Source: Gammaproteobacteria bacterium (GTDB lineage: Bacteria > Pseudomonadota > Gammaproteobacteria > UBA5335 > SLRW01). From it: a stretch of DNA of 42,152 nucleotides. Below are positions 33,092 through 42,152 of this stretch, piece after piece; position 1 is the stretch's first letter, and every line of letters starts with the position of its first letter. Under the pieces are notes generated by a model. The model was not told the DNA's origin. It did no database searches and worked only from the letters and a program-made list of their open reading frames with translations. The DNA lies in contig SLRW01000005.1 of NCBI GenBank assembly GCA_007130745.1, positions 1 to 42,152 of the forward strand, read 5' to 3'. The position numbers and the translations under genes were made by a program.

Positions 33092-35761
33092 CTAGTGTGC
33101 CCAGGGGGGGGAGGGGTCCGTGCTGATACCGTATTTGCGTATCGCCTGACCCACGCTGGTGGATTTGATATCACCCTTTGCAGCCAGTTCGTGCAGCGCT
33201 GCCAGCACAATATGGTAACGGTCCACTTCGAAGTAGCGGCGCAATTCCGGGCGGGTATCACTGCGGCCAAAGCCGTCCGTGCCCAGCGTCCGGTAGGCCG
33301 CAGGGACCCAGGCCCGAATCTGGTCGGCCACGGTGCATATGTAGTCGCTGGCGGCGACCACCGGCGATTGTTCTTTGCCCAGACACTGTTCGATATAGCT
33401 CTGTTGTGATTTTTTGCCGGGATTGAGCAGGTTGTGTCGATCCGTGGTCAGGCCATCGCGGCGCAATTCGGTAAAACTGGTTACGCTCCAGACATCGGCG
33501 CTGACTCCCCAGTCTTCAAGCAAAAGGTTTGCCGCGGCCTGCGCCTCGCGCAGGATGGTGCCCGAACCCAGCAAGCGCACCCGGGGCAGGCGTTGTTTAT
33601 GCTGCGTGGCCGGCCCTTGTTCAAGCCGGTACATGCCCCGCAGGATGCCGTCCTCCACACCCTTTGGCATGCCAGGGTGGGGGTAGTCCTCGTTCATTAC
33701 GGTAAGGTAGTAGTAAACATCCTCGTGGCGTTCATACATGCGTTTCATGCCTTCATGCACGATCACCGCCAGCTCATAGCCGTAGCAGGGGTCGTAACTG
33801 ATGCAGTTGGGGATGGCCGACATCAGCAGATGGCTGTGCCCGTCCTGGTGCTGCAGACCTTCGCCATTAATGGTGGTGCGTCCGGCTGTGCCGCCAAGCA
33901 GAAAGCCGCGCGCGCGGCTGTCACCGGCCGCCCACATCAGGTCGCCCACCCGCTGGTATCCGAACATGGAATAGAAAATATAAAACGGAATCATGCTGAT
34001 GCCGTGATTGCTGTAGGCGGTAGCGGCGGCGAGCCAGGAGGAGAAGGCGCCGGCCTCGGTGATGCCTTCTTCCAGAATCTGGCCCTTTTTGTCTTCTCGG
34101 TAGTAGGCCAGCTGTTCAATATCCGGCGGCTCATACAACTGACCGGCGGGGGCGTAAATACCGAGTTGGCGAAACAGGCCTTCCATGCCGAAGGTACGAG
34201 CCTCGTCCGGCACGATAGGCACGATACGTGGCCCGATTTCCTTGTCGCGGACCAGGGCCGAGAGCAGTCTGACGAAAACCATGGTGGTTGATATCTGACG
34301 CTCCCCGCTGCCTTCGAGCACGGACTTGAAGCTGGACAAGGGTGGCACCCTGATTTCTCCCGCCTCTCGTCGGCGAGCGGGCAGAAAGCCACCCAGAGCC
34401 TTGCGGCGTTCGCGCAGGTATTTCATTTCCGGGCTGTCTTCCGGCGGTTTGTAATAGGGCGCCCGCTCCAGCTGTTCATCGTCCAGAGGGATATTGAAGC
34501 GATCGCGGAAGCGACGCAGGGCGTTAATCCCGACCTTTTTCTGCTGATGGCTGATGTTCTGGGCCTCACCGGCCTCACCCATGCCGTAGCCTTTGACGGT
34601 TTTGGCCAGAATTACCGTGGGTTGGCCCTTGTGTGCGGTGGCGGCGGCATAGGCGGCATACATTTTGTGCGGATCATGGCCGCCGCGATTGAGCCGCCAG
34701 ATATCCTCGTCCGTCATGCGCGCAACCATTTCCTTCAGCTCGGGGTATTTGCCGAAGAAATGATCGCGGGTGTAAGCGCCGCCCTTGAGCTTGTAATTCT
34801 GGTATTCACCATCCACCGCCTCTTCCATGCGCTGTTGCAGCAGGCCTTTGGTGTCCCGGGCAATCAGCGGATCCCAGTAGGATCCCCAGATGACCTTAAT
34901 CACATTCCACCCGGCGCCGCGGAATTCACCTTCGAGCTCCTGGATGATCTTGCTGTTGCCGCGCACGGGTCCGTCGAGGCGCTGCAGGTTGCAGTTGACC
35001 ACGAAAATCAGATTGTCGAGGTTTTCGCGGGCGGCGATATCAATCGCCCCCAGTGATTCCGGCTCGTCCATCTCGCCGTCGCCCATGAAGGCCCAGACCT
35101 TGCGATCATCGGCATCCGCCAGGCCCCGGTCATTCAAATACTTCATGAAACGAGCCTGGTAGATTGCCATGATCGGGCCCAGCCCCATGGAGACCGTGGG
35201 GAATTGCCAGAAATCCGGCATCAGCCAGGGATGCGGGTAAGAAGACAGTCCTGGGGCATTGGCTTCCTGGCGGAAGCGGTCGAGCTGCTCCTCGTCCAGT
35301 CGGCCTTCCAGATAGGCCCGGGCATAGATGCCGGGGGCGGAATGGCCCTGGATGTAGACCAGGTCGCCGCCGTGATCTTTGCCGGGGGCGCGGAAGAAAT
35401 GGTTGAAGCCCACGTCGTAGAGTGTCGCCGATGAAGCGAAGCTGGCGATATGTCCGCCCAATCCCGGGTTTTTCTGGTTGGCGCGCAGCACCATGGCCAT
35501 GGCGTTCCAGCGGATAATGGAGCGCAGCCGCCATTCCAGATCGGGATCGCCGGGACTGGTTGCTTCCAGCGCCGGGGGGATGGTGTTGATATAGGCGGTG
35601 TTGGGGCTGAAGGGGATAAAGGCGCCCGAACGGCGGGACTTTTCAATCAGTCGTTCCAGCAGGAAATGGGCCCGTTCCGGACCTTCCGCATGCAGTATGC
35701 CTTCCAGAGCCTCAAGCCATTCTGCGGTTTCTTGTGGATCGCTGTCGTGATGCTCGTCCAT
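33092..35761 (-). CDS. aceE: Pyruvate dehydrogenase E1, homodimeric type
   Basis: E1 decarboxylates pyruvate with thiamine diphosphate and loads acetyl onto the E2 lipoyl arm. From ATG 35761 it has 889 residues, very close to E. coli AceE (887). The thiamine-binding motif begins GDGEMDEPESLGAIDIAARE and ends with NCNLQRLDGP. The N-terminal region has FIPFSPNTAYINTIP, and GEGLQHQDGHSHL lies in the second half. A longer frame reaching 35881 has no family counterpart. AGGAGG lies 13 bases before the ATG, a slightly long spacing. It is the first gene of aceE-aceF-lpd and diverges from sucA across about 380 bases. Confidence 0.97.
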   Translation of the reverse strand: MDEHHDSDPQETAEWLEALEGILHAEGPERAHFLLERLIEKSRRSGAFIPFSPNTAYINTIPPALEATSPGDPDLEWRLRSIIRWNAMAMVLRANQKNPGLGGHIASFASSATLYDVGFNHFFRAPGKDHGGDLVYIQGHSAPGIYARAYLEGRLDEEQLDRFRQEANAPGLSSYPHPWLMPDFWQFPTVSMGLGPIMAIYQARFMKYLNDRGLADADDRKVWAFMGDGEMDEPESLGAIDIAARENLDNLIFVVNCNLQRLDGPVRGNSKIIQELEGEFRGAGWNVIKVIWGSYWDPLIARDTKGLLQQRMEEAVDGEYQNYKLKGGAYTRDHFFGKYPELKEMVARMTDEDIWRLNRGGHDPHKMYAAYAAATAHKGQPTVILAKTVKGYGMGEAGEAQNISHQQKKVGINALRRFRDRFNIPLDDEQLERAPYYKPPEDSPEMKYLRERRKALGGFLPARRREAGEIRVPPLSSFKSVLEGSGERQISTTMVFVRLLSALVRDKEIGPRIVPIVPDEARTFGMEGLFRQLGIYAPAGQLYEPPDIEQLAYYREDKKGQILEEGITEAGAFSSWLAAATAYSNHGISMIPFYIFYSMFGYQRVGDLMWAAGDSRARGFLLGGTAGRTTINGEGLQHQDGHSHLLMSAIPNCISYDPCYGYELAVIVHEGMKRMYERHEDVYYYLTVMNEDYPHPGMPKGVEDGILRGMYRLEQGPATQHKQRLPRVRLLGSGTILREAQAAANLLLEDWGVSADVWSVTSFTELRRDGLTTDRHNLLNPGKKSQQSYIEQCLGKEQSPVVAASDYICTVADQIRAWVPAAYRTLGTDGFGRSDTRPELRRYFEVDRYHIVLAALHELAAKGDIKSTSVGQAIRKYGISTDPSPPWAH

Positions 35762-36143
35762 ATGTGGACTGTTGCCTCCTTGGATTCGGGACTGAATCTT
35801 GTATCCAGCATGGTAGTCCCGGTAGGCACCGGATTTCCACGACCAGAGGGATGTTATGGCAGGATACGCCAGTAAGACCACCCGGGAAGTTTTTTCCTGT
35901 CACGATACGCGTTAGAATGTTTGTTCATAAGGTCTTGTCGGCCAAAACCAGCAGAGGTCCGATGCACTCGCAAGGCAATTTGGTTTCAATCCTGATGGAT
36001 GTTCGCCCCGCCCCGGTGGCGATAACATCGGGCCGGCCTTACTCTTTTTCCCGTATTTCCTCGTGCCGCAAGCAAATTGCCGGCCGGTTTTCGAGCCGGT
36101 CCGGGGCTTGTTGTGTGTCCGGTGCGTTTTCGAAGGGACATGA
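35762..36143. promoter_or_regulatory. Divergent control region between aceE and sucA
   Basis: This 382-base gap must hold the promoters of both 2-oxoacid dehydrogenase operons. For sucA a TAGAAT at 35913-35918 is a fair -10, with only a T-rich -35 (around 35890), which would give a leader of over 200 bases. For aceE I see no convincing promoter. Part of the gap (35762-35881) is an open frame continuing upstream of aceE, but it has no recognisable protein content. I see no RNA gene and no PdhR-type palindrome. Confidence 0.4.
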
Positions 36144-39056
36144 ATGAGTAACGATCTGCGAGAAAATTATCGTACCTCCGCGCTATTCGGTGGCAATGCC
36201 GAGTTCATGGAGAGCTTTTACGAAAAGTATTTGCAGTCGCCTGAATCGGTGCCGGAACACTGGCGAGCATATTTTGCCGACATGGAGCAGGAGGCCGGGC
36301 GCGGGGATGTGGCGCACAGTCCAATCCGCGAGTCCTTCGAAAAACTCGCCCGCAGCCGGGGCAATGGCCATGCCACTGCCAGTGGCGGGCTGTCTCCTGA
36401 TGCGGCCCAGCGTCAGGCCGGGGTGCTGCGGCTGATCAATGGCTACCGCGTTCGGGGCCACCAGCAGGCGCAGATTGACCCGCTGGGGTTGATGGAGCGC
36501 CCATATATCCCTGATCTTGACCCGGCTTATCATGGTCTCGGCGAAGCCGATATGGACACCGAGTTCAATACTGGCTCGCTGTTTGCCGATGAACGCCTGC
36601 CCCTGCGGCAAATTATCGATATCGTAAAAAGCGTCTACTGCGGCACGATCGGCGCCGAGTACATGCATATCACCGATACGGCGGAGAAGCGCTGGATCCA
36701 AAAGCGGCTGGAAGGCAGCTATGGCGAAACGCTTTTCAACGCAGAGGAAAAGCGCAATATTTTGCGGCATCTGTCGGCAGCGGAAGGGCTTGAGAAGTAT
36801 TTGCACACCCGTTATGTGGGGCAAAAACGCTTTTCCCTGGAAGGCTGCGAAAGCCTGATCCCCCAGATGGATGACATGATCACCCGCGCCGCGAGAGCCG
36901 GCGTGCAGGATGTGGTCCTGGGGATGGCGCACCGTGGCCGTATTAATGTGCTGGTTAACCTGCTTGGCAAGTCGCCCAGGGAACTGTTCGAGGAGTTCGA
37001 GGGAAAAATCGATCTCGAGAGTTTGAGTGGCAGCGGTGATGTGAAATATCACATGGGTTTTTCCTCGGACCTGGAGATAGAAAAACAGCGCGTGCATCTG
37101 GCGCTGGCATTCAATCCGTCGCACCTGGAAATCGTCAACCCGGTGGTGGTGGGCTCAGTGCGTTCACGTCAGGAGCGTCGCGGGGATCGCACCGGTGATC
37201 AGGTGTTACCGGTGACCATCCATGGCGACGCTTCCTTTTCCGGCCAGGGTGTGGTGATGGAAGTGCTGAATATGTCCCAGGCGCGGGGCTTTGCTACCGG
37301 CGGCACAATGCACATCATCATCAATAACCAGATCGGTTTTACCACCAGTAACCCGCTGGATTCACGCTCCACCCCTTATTGCACCGATGTGGCCAAGATG
37401 GTTCAGGCGCCGATCTTCCACGTCAACGGGGATGATCCCGAAGCGGTGCTTTTTGCTACCCGGGTAGCGCTGGATTTCCGCAATGAGTTCCACAAGGATG
37501 TGGTGATCGATCTGGTTTGTTTCCGCCGTCACGGGCATAACGAGGCCGATGAGCCCTCGGTCACCCAGCCGGAGATGTATGGCCGTATCAAGGACCACCC
37601 CGGCACTCGCGCGCTATACGTCCAGCGACTGATCGAGCAGCAGGTTACGGACGAGGAACAGGCCCGGGCGATGGTTGATGATTATCGCGATGGTCTGGAC
37701 CAGGGCCACAATATCGTGCGCAAGACATTGGGCATGGTCGGCAACGAGTACACCATCGATTGGTCGCAGTACAATAGTCGGGACTGGGATCACAAGATCG
37801 ACACCGCCATCCCCGCCGAGCGCATGCGTTCGCTGGTCGAGCGCCTCACCCGTTTGCCGGAGGGGTTCGAGCCGCATTCACGCGTGCGCCGCATTCTGGA
37901 TGATCGTCGCAAGATGGCGGCCGGGGCCACACCGGTGGACTGGGGGCTGGCCGAGAACCTGGCTTATGCCTCGCTGGTGGAGGATGGCTATCGGGTGCGC
38001 CTGACCGGGCAGGACAGTGGTCGCGGCACATTTTTCCACCGTCACGCAGTAGTGTTTAACCAGAATGATGGCCAGCCCTGGGTGCCCCTGCAGCATATTC
38101 ATCCTCGCCAGGCCGACTTCGCCGTGATTGATTCGCTGCTCTCCGAAGAGGCCGTGCTGGGTTTTGAGTATGGCTACTCCACGGCCGATCCGGCGGCACT
38201 GGTAATCTGGGAGGGTCAGTATGGTGACTTCGCCAATGGCGCCCAGGTGGTGATTGACCAGTTCATTAGCTCCGGTGAAGCCAAGTGGCAGCGGCTGTGC
38301 GGGCTGGTGATGTTTCTCCCGCATGGCTACGAGGGGCAGGGTCCGGAGCATTCCTCTGCACGCCTGGAGCGTTACCTGCAGCTGTGTGCCCAGCACAATA
38401 TGCAGGTGTGTGTGCCCAGCACTCCGGCGCAGATGTTCCACATGCTGCGTCGCCAGATGCTGCGGCCCTACCGGCGCCCGCTGGTGGTGATGACCCCCAA
38501 GAGCATGTTGCGCCGCCGACTGTCGACTTCACAGCCTGAGGATTTGACCGGCAGCCGGTTCCGCCCTGTGATGGAAGAAGTTGACGATCTTGCCGATGAC
38601 AAGATCAAGCGGGTGGTCTTCTGCAGTGGCAAGGTCTATTTTGACCTGCTGGAGGCGCGTCGTGAGGCGGAAGAATACCGCATTGCCCTGATTCGTATTG
38701 AGCAGCTTTATCCTTTCCCGGAAAGGGAATTTGAGGCGGTGCTGAAGCAGTATCCAAAGGTGCGGGACATTGTCTGGTGTCAGGAAGAACCGCGTAATCA
38801 GGGCGCCTGGTACCAGATACGTCATCGTTTGATCCGGCCGCTGCAAAAGCAGCAGACCCTCTCTTATGTGGGGCGTTCGGCCTCGGGCTCAACCGCGGCG
38901 GGCTATCATGAGCTGCATGTGCGCCAGCAACGCCAGTTGCTGGCCGAGGCGCTGGACCTGAGTAGCCACGAACAAACTCGTAGCAAGTCCGTCCGGCATG
39001 GCAAGGCGCGTGGCGCCAGGGCATCAACCGGCAAGCAATCCACGGAGAAATCATGA
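36144..39056 (+). CDS. sucA: 2-oxoglutarate dehydrogenase E1
   Basis: This thiamine-dependent enzyme decarboxylates 2-oxoglutarate in the TCA cycle. The 970-residue protein starts with the conserved peripheral segment ([20 protein letters not shown]). It has [36 protein letters not shown] and [19 protein letters not shown] in the thiamine-binding half, and [20 protein letters not shown] in the C-terminal half. The ATG follows AAGGGA. Compared with E. coli (933) it has a C-terminal tail of about 30 residues (from [10 protein letters not shown] on) that is very basic and low in complexity. sucB overlaps the stop by four bases (ATGA). Confidence 0.97.
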   Translation: MSNDLRENYRTSALFGGNAEFMESFYEKYLQSPESVPEHWRAYFADMEQEAGRGDVAHSPIRESFEKLARSRGNGHATASGGLSPDAAQRQAGVLRLINGYRVRGHQQAQIDPLGLMERPYIPDLDPAYHGLGEADMDTEFNTGSLFADERLPLRQIIDIVKSVYCGTIGAEYMHITDTAEKRWIQKRLEGSYGETLFNAEEKRNILRHLSAAEGLEKYLHTRYVGQKRFSLEGCESLIPQMDDMITRAARAGVQDVVLGMAHRGRINVLVNLLGKSPRELFEEFEGKIDLESLSGSGDVKYHMGFSSDLEIEKQRVHLALAFNPSHLEIVNPVVVGSVRSRQERRGDRTGDQVLPVTIHGDASFSGQGVVMEVLNMSQARGFATGGTMHIIINNQIGFTTSNPLDSRSTPYCTDVAKMVQAPIFHVNGDDPEAVLFATRVALDFRNEFHKDVVIDLVCFRRHGHNEADEPSVTQPEMYGRIKDHPGTRALYVQRLIEQQVTDEEQARAMVDDYRDGLDQGHNIVRKTLGMVGNEYTIDWSQYNSRDWDHKIDTAIPAERMRSLVERLTRLPEGFEPHSRVRRILDDRRKMAAGATPVDWGLAENLAYASLVEDGYRVRLTGQDSGRGTFFHRHAVVFNQNDGQPWVPLQHIHPRQADFAVIDSLLSEEAVLGFEYGYSTADPAALVIWEGQYGDFANGAQVVIDQFISSGEAKWQRLCGLVMFLPHGYEGQGPEHSSARLERYLQLCAQHNMQVCVPSTPAQMFHMLRRQMLRPYRRPLVVMTPKSMLRRRLSTSQPEDLTGSRFRPVMEEVDDLADDKIKRVVFCSGKVYFDLLEARREAEEYRIALIRIEQLYPFPEREFEAVLKQYPKVRDIVWCQEEPRNQGAWYQIRHRLIRPLQKQQTLSYVGRSASGSTAAGYHELHVRQQRQLLAEALDLSSHEQTRSKSVRHGKARGARASTGKQSTEKS

Positions 39057-40441
39057 GCATTGAAGTCAAGGTCCCTCAGCTGCCGGAGTCGGTAGAAGAC
39101 GCGACCATCGCGAGCTGGCACAAGCAAAAGGGCGACCGGGTCAGCCGTGATGAGAATCTGGTGGACCTGGAAACAGACAAGGTGGTGCTGGAAGTTCCAG
39201 CCCCGGCTGACGGGGTAATGGGCGAAATTCTCCGCGGCGAAGGCGACACCGTCACCGCGGGTGAAGTGCTGGCCATGCTTGAGGAAGGTGCCGACGCGGG
39301 CAAGAAGGACGACAACAAGGACGCGGCCGTCAAAGCGACTGCTAATGACAAGGTCGAGTCATCTGATGATAAAGCCCTTGCCGAGAAAGAAAGCAGCGCA
39401 TCAAAGGCCGATGCCGATGAGCGTGTCGGGACGGACAACGGCGAAGCCGGTGGTGATCCGGGGCCGCTTAGCCCGGCAGTACGGCGCCTGGTCCAGGAGC
39501 ATGATATAGACCCCTCGCGAATTTCCGGCACGGGAAAAGATGGCAGGATTACCAAGGCTGATGTGCTGGCCTGGATGGAAGGCGGCGGTAGCAGCGAGGA
39601 AGCCGGGCCAACTCCGCAGTCCGGGAGCAAGCCTGCCGAGGCGCCACCTGGCCGCCCGGCCGCGCCCGCGCCACGACGTCAGAGCGCTGATCCGGAGTCG
39701 GAGGACATCTCTCCGGATGCCGATATTATCCCGGGCGGCAAACGTCAGGAACAGCGGGTGCCGATGACGCGCCTGCGCCGGCGTATCGCCGAGCGGCTGG
39801 TCGAGGCACAGCAGACCGCCGCTATCCTGACCACCTGGAACGAAGTCGATCTGGGCGCGGTGGGTGAGCTGCGCCAGCGCTACAAGGATACCTTCGAGAA
39901 GGAATACGACGTCCGTCTCGGCTATATGTCCTTTTTCGTCAAGGCTGCGGTCGAAGCCCTGAAGCGCTTCCCGGTCATCAATGCTTCGGTCGACGGCACC
40001 GATGTGGTCTATCACGGCTACTTTGATATCGGTATCGCCGTGTCCGCCCCTCGCGGGTTGGTAGTGCCCATTCTGCGGGATGCCGACCAGATGAGCTTTG
40101 CCGAGGTGGAGCAGGGCATTGTTGATTTCGCCGCCCGGGCCCGTGACGGCAGCTTGACCATGGATGATCTCACCGGGGGCACCTTCAGTATTACCAACGG
40201 GGGTGTTTTTGGTTCGCTGATGTCCTCACCCATTCTCAACCCGCCGCAGAGCGCCATTCTCGGGATGCACAAGATTCAACAGCGGCCCATGGTGGTGGAT
40301 GGCGAGATCGTGGCGCGGCCGATGATGTATCTGGCCCTGTCCTACGATCATCGACTGGTCGATGGCAAGGATGCGGTGCAGTTTCTGGTGGTGATCAAGG
40401 AACTGCTCGAGGATCCGGCGCGGCTGATGCTGCAGATTTGA
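39053..40441 (+). CDS. sucB: 2-oxoglutarate dehydrogenase E2, dihydrolipoamide succinyltransferase
   Basis: E2 of OGDH transfers succinyl groups to CoA. The 462-residue protein has one lipoyl domain at 1-78 (Lys43 in [17 protein letters not shown]). The linker at about 79-135 is dominated by Asp, Glu, Lys and Ser, unlike the usual Ala/Pro linkers. A peripheral-subunit-binding domain lies at 141-180 ([20 protein letters not shown]), with a Pro-rich second linker behind it. The catalytic domain has His433 and Asp437 in SYDHRLVDG. It is longer than E. coli SucB (405), almost entirely through the two linkers. It overlaps sucA by four bases. Confidence 0.97.
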   Translation: MSIEVKVPQLPESVEDATIASWHKQKGDRVSRDENLVDLETDKVVLEVPAPADGVMGEILRGEGDTVTAGEVLAMLEEGADAGKKDDNKDAAVKATANDKVESSDDKALAEKESSASKADADERVGTDNGEAGGDPGPLSPAVRRLVQEHDIDPSRISGTGKDGRITKADVLAWMEGGGSSEEAGPTPQSGSKPAEAPPGRPAAPAPRRQSADPESEDISPDADIIPGGKRQEQRVPMTRLRRRIAERLVEAQQTAAILTTWNEVDLGAVGELRQRYKDTFEKEYDVRLGYMSFFVKAAVEALKRFPVINASVDGTDVVYHGYFDIGIAVSAPRGLVVPILRDADQMSFAEVEQGIVDFAARARDGSLTMDDLTGGTFSITNGGVFGSLMSSPILNPPQSAILGMHKIQQRPMVVDGEIVARPMMYLALSYDHRLVDGKDAVQFLVVIKELLEDPARLMLQI

Positions 40442-40508
40442 TACGCGCGCGCTCCGGCACTGGGCTGGAGACGCATGGGCGCGTTTGTGATTGTTTACCG
40501 GGGGTAAC

Positions 40509-41945
40509 ATGGCAGTAAAAAAATTTGATGTCGTAGTTATAGGAGCCGGGCCGGCCGGTTATGTGGCGGCCATCCGCTGCGCCCAACTGGGGCTGAAGAC
40601 AGCTTGCATTGATGACTGGACCGGCCGTGACGGCAAGACCGCGCTGGGCGGCACCTGTCTGAATGCCGGCTGCATCCCGTCCAAGGCGATGCTGGAAGTT
40701 TCGGAAATCTATGCCCGCACCAGTGCCGGCATGGATGATTTTGGCATCAAGACCAGCGGCGTGCAGCTCGACCTCGCCGCCATGCACAAACACAAGAGCA
40801 AGGTGGTGCGTACCCTGACCGGGGGTATTGAAGGCCTGTTCAAGACCAACAAAATCACGCGCATGGAAGGGCGGGGCAAGCTCCTCAGTAACAATCGGGT
40901 TGAATTCACGCCGTTGAAGAAAAACGCCAGGTCCGAAGAAATTGAAGCCGAACATGTGATCCTGGCCAGCGGTTCACGACCGGTGGATATCGACTCGGCG
41001 CCGATGGATGGCGAGCGTATTGTGGATTCCTGGGGTGCGCTTGATTTTGAGGAAGTACCCAAAAAGCTCGGCGTCATTGGCGCCGGGGTGATCGGCCTGG
41101 AATTGGGCAGCGTATGGCGGCGTCTGGGCAGCGAAGTGGTGTTGCTTGAAGCCCAGGACCAGTTCCTGGCCTTTGCCGACCGTGATCTGGGCAAGCATGC
41201 GCTCAAGTCCTTCCAGAAGCAGGGTCTTGATATTCGTCTGGGCTGCCGGGTGCTTTCCGGCAAGGCCACGGCCAAACAGGTGGCGGTGGAATACGAGGAT
41301 GCCAGCGGCAAGAAGCAGACGCTGAAGTTTGATCGTCTGGTTGTCTCGGTGGGCCGTCGGCCCAATACCGACAATCTGGCGGTGGAAGAGGCCGGGTTGC
41401 AGCTTGATGAAAAGGGGTATGTGGATATAGACGAGGATTGCCGCACGAACCTGCCCGGCGTCTATGCCATTGGCGACGTAGTGCGCGGCCCGATGCTGGC
41501 CCACAAGGGCTCGGAAGAGGGCATGGCAGTGGCCGAGACCATTGCCGGTGGCAAGGGCCATGTGAACTACGAGGCCATTCCGTCGGTTGTGTATACCCAC
41601 CCTGAAATTGCCTGGGTAGGGCGCAATGAGGAAGAACTCAAGGCGGCTGGTGTGGAATATCGCGTGGGCACTTTCCCTTATGCCGCGGCGGGTCGTGCGC
41701 ATGCCATGGGTGAGACCGAGGGCATCGTCAAGATACTGGCCGATGCCGATACCGATCGCCTGCTGGGGGTGCATATTTTCGGCCACAATGCCGGCGAGTT
41801 GATCGGCGAGGCCGTGGTAGCGATGGAATTCGAGGCCAGCGCCGAGGATCTGGCGCGCACTATTCACGCCCATCCCACGCTGTCGGAGGCCATTCACGAG
41901 GCTGCCCTCAACGTGGACAAGCGGGCGATACATATCAAGAACTGA
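40509..41945 (+). CDS. lpd: Dihydrolipoamide dehydrogenase of OGDH
   Basis: This E3 reoxidises the dihydrolipoyl groups of the 2-oxoglutarate dehydrogenase complex. The 478-residue protein has FAD motif VVVIGAGPAGYVAAIRCAQLG near the N-terminus, redox Cys50 and Cys55 in GGTCLNAGCIPSK, and the His-Glu dyad in HAHPTLSEAIHE. It has no lipoyl domain, unlike the PDH-linked E3. ATG 40509 follows CGGGGGTAAC and is preferred over the in-frame TTG at 40491. It lies 67 bases after sucB and ends the operon. It is the second lpd in the window, so each 2-oxoacid complex appears to have its own E3. Confidence 0.96.
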   Translation: MAVKKFDVVVIGAGPAGYVAAIRCAQLGLKTACIDDWTGRDGKTALGGTCLNAGCIPSKAMLEVSEIYARTSAGMDDFGIKTSGVQLDLAAMHKHKSKVVRTLTGGIEGLFKTNKITRMEGRGKLLSNNRVEFTPLKKNARSEEIEAEHVILASGSRPVDIDSAPMDGERIVDSWGALDFEEVPKKLGVIGAGVIGLELGSVWRRLGSEVVLLEAQDQFLAFADRDLGKHALKSFQKQGLDIRLGCRVLSGKATAKQVAVEYEDASGKKQTLKFDRLVVSVGRRPNTDNLAVEEAGLQLDEKGYVDIDEDCRTNLPGVYAIGDVVRGPMLAHKGSEEGMAVAETIAGGKGHVNYEAIPSVVYTHPEIAWVGRNEEELKAAGVEYRVGTFPYAAAGRAHAMGETEGIVKILADADTDRLLGVHIFGHNAGELIGEAVVAMEFEASAEDLARTIHAHPTLSEAIHEAALNVDKRAIHIKN

Positions 41946-41961
41946 CTGGCGTCAATTCTTG

Positions 41962-42042
41962 CGTGTTCCGTTTTCCGTGTTCTGTTTTCCGAAGAGATCG
42001 GTCGAAGCCATTCGGAACACGGTAAACGGAACACGGAAAACG
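41962..42042. repeat. Inverted repeat built from 7-base words
   Basis: Two 32-base arms (41962-41993 and 42011-42042) are inverted copies matching at 26 of 32 positions around a 17-base loop. Each arm is four tandem 7-mers: GTGTTCC, GTTTTCC, GTGTTCT, GTTTTCC on the left, and on the reverse complement of the right arm GTTTTCC, GTGTTCC, GTTTACC, GTGTTCC. It lies directly before the terminator between lpd and the tRNA gene. Confidence 0.8.
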
Positions 42043-42076
42043 AAAAGGGGCTGCGCCTTTGGCGCAGCCCCTTTTT
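42043..42076. terminator. Bidirectional rho-independent terminator
   Basis: AAAAGGGGCTGCGCC, loop TTT, GGCGCAGCCCCTTTTT forms a long stem with A/T flanks. It would end the suc operon on the plus strand and the tRNA-Val transcript on the minus strand. Confidence 0.93.
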
Positions 42077-42078
42077 AT

Positions 42079-42152
42079 TGGTGGGCGATGCTGGGATTGA
42101 ACCAGCGACCCCTGCCGTGTGAAGGCAGTGCTCTCCCGCTGAGCTAATCGCC
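42079..42152 (-). tRNA. tRNA-Val(CAC), missing its first base at the window edge
   Basis: Read on the minus strand, the sequence folds as a full cloverleaf. The acceptor stem is GGGCGAT with ATCGCCC (its first G lies one base beyond the window). The D-stem is GCTC/GAGC and the anticodon stem is CTGCC/GGCAG with loop TTCACAC. The T-stem is GCTGG/CCAGC with loop TTCAATC, followed by an encoded ACCA end at 42079-42082. The anticodon CAC reads the valine codon GUG. Confidence 0.95.

Noticed and set aside
35762-36143. Riboswitch or small RNA in the aceE-sucA gap
   Set aside because: I looked for a conserved riboswitch core or a compact hairpin plus T-run and found neither; only weak local stems are present.

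Overview
The window is about 42 kb of GC-rich gammaproteobacterial chromosome, almost entirely coding and almost entirely housekeeping. Gene order points to a respiratory gammaproteobacterium: yqaA-nlpD, alaC-hom-thrC, prfB-lysS, sdhCDAB-sdhE-ygfX, nadB diverging from rpoE-rseABC-mucD, lepA-lepB-rnc-era-recO-pdxJ, and PDH and OGDH operons. The prfB frameshift site is the same as in E. coli. A Chromatiales/Ectothiorhodospira-like lineage fits, but genus cannot be fixed from this sequence. I see no prophage, transposon, CRISPR array or defence island.

Layout. 1-1.5 kb: end of a YqaA-type membrane protein, nlpD, a large AT-rich hairpin repeat, and a Mth938-domain gene on the minus strand. 1.6-6.5 kb: alaC, hom, thrC and a COG4255 phosphoglycerate-mutase-like gene. 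6.5-10.2 kb: prfB with its programmed +1 frameshift, lysS, and convergent ygfZ. 10.4-15.3 kb: a succinate dehydrogenase locus with a 58-codon SdhAF4 (DUF1674) gene at its head, then sdhC, sdhD, sdhA, sdhB, sdhE, ygfX and an unknown membrane protein, closed by a strong bidirectional terminator. 15.3-17.9 kb (minus): a small outer-membrane barrel and nadB. 18-28.5 kb: the sigma-E envelope-stress cluster running through mucD into a glutaredoxin-like gene, lepA, lepB, a DUF4845 gene, rnc, era, recO and pdxJ. 28.6-35.8 kb (minus): a DegT-family aminotransferase downstream of the pyruvate dehydrogenase operon aceE-aceF-lpd. 36.1-41.9 kb: the 2-oxoglutarate dehydrogenase operon sucA-sucB-lpd. The window ends in a terminator and a minus-strand tRNA-Val(CAC) that lacks only its first base.

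How the parts work together. PDH feeds acetyl-CoA into the TCA cycle, OGDH and SDH are two of its steps, and both 2-oxoacid complexes carry their own E3. The PDH E3 has a lipoyl domain nearly identical to that of its E2. SDH is flanked by two dedicated assembly factors, SdhAF4 upstream and SdhE downstream. rpoE is preceded by a sequence that fits a sigma-E promoter, which suggests autoregulation.

The most unusual content is intergenic. Several gaps hold short-word repeats (7- or 9-base units) arranged singly or as long inverted repeats, a different word in each gap, plus a CGTCATTCCCGCG-type palindromic element. The overlooked SdhAF4 gene, an Era protein with NQVD in place of NKxD, and the regulatory sites described below are the other points worth a second look.
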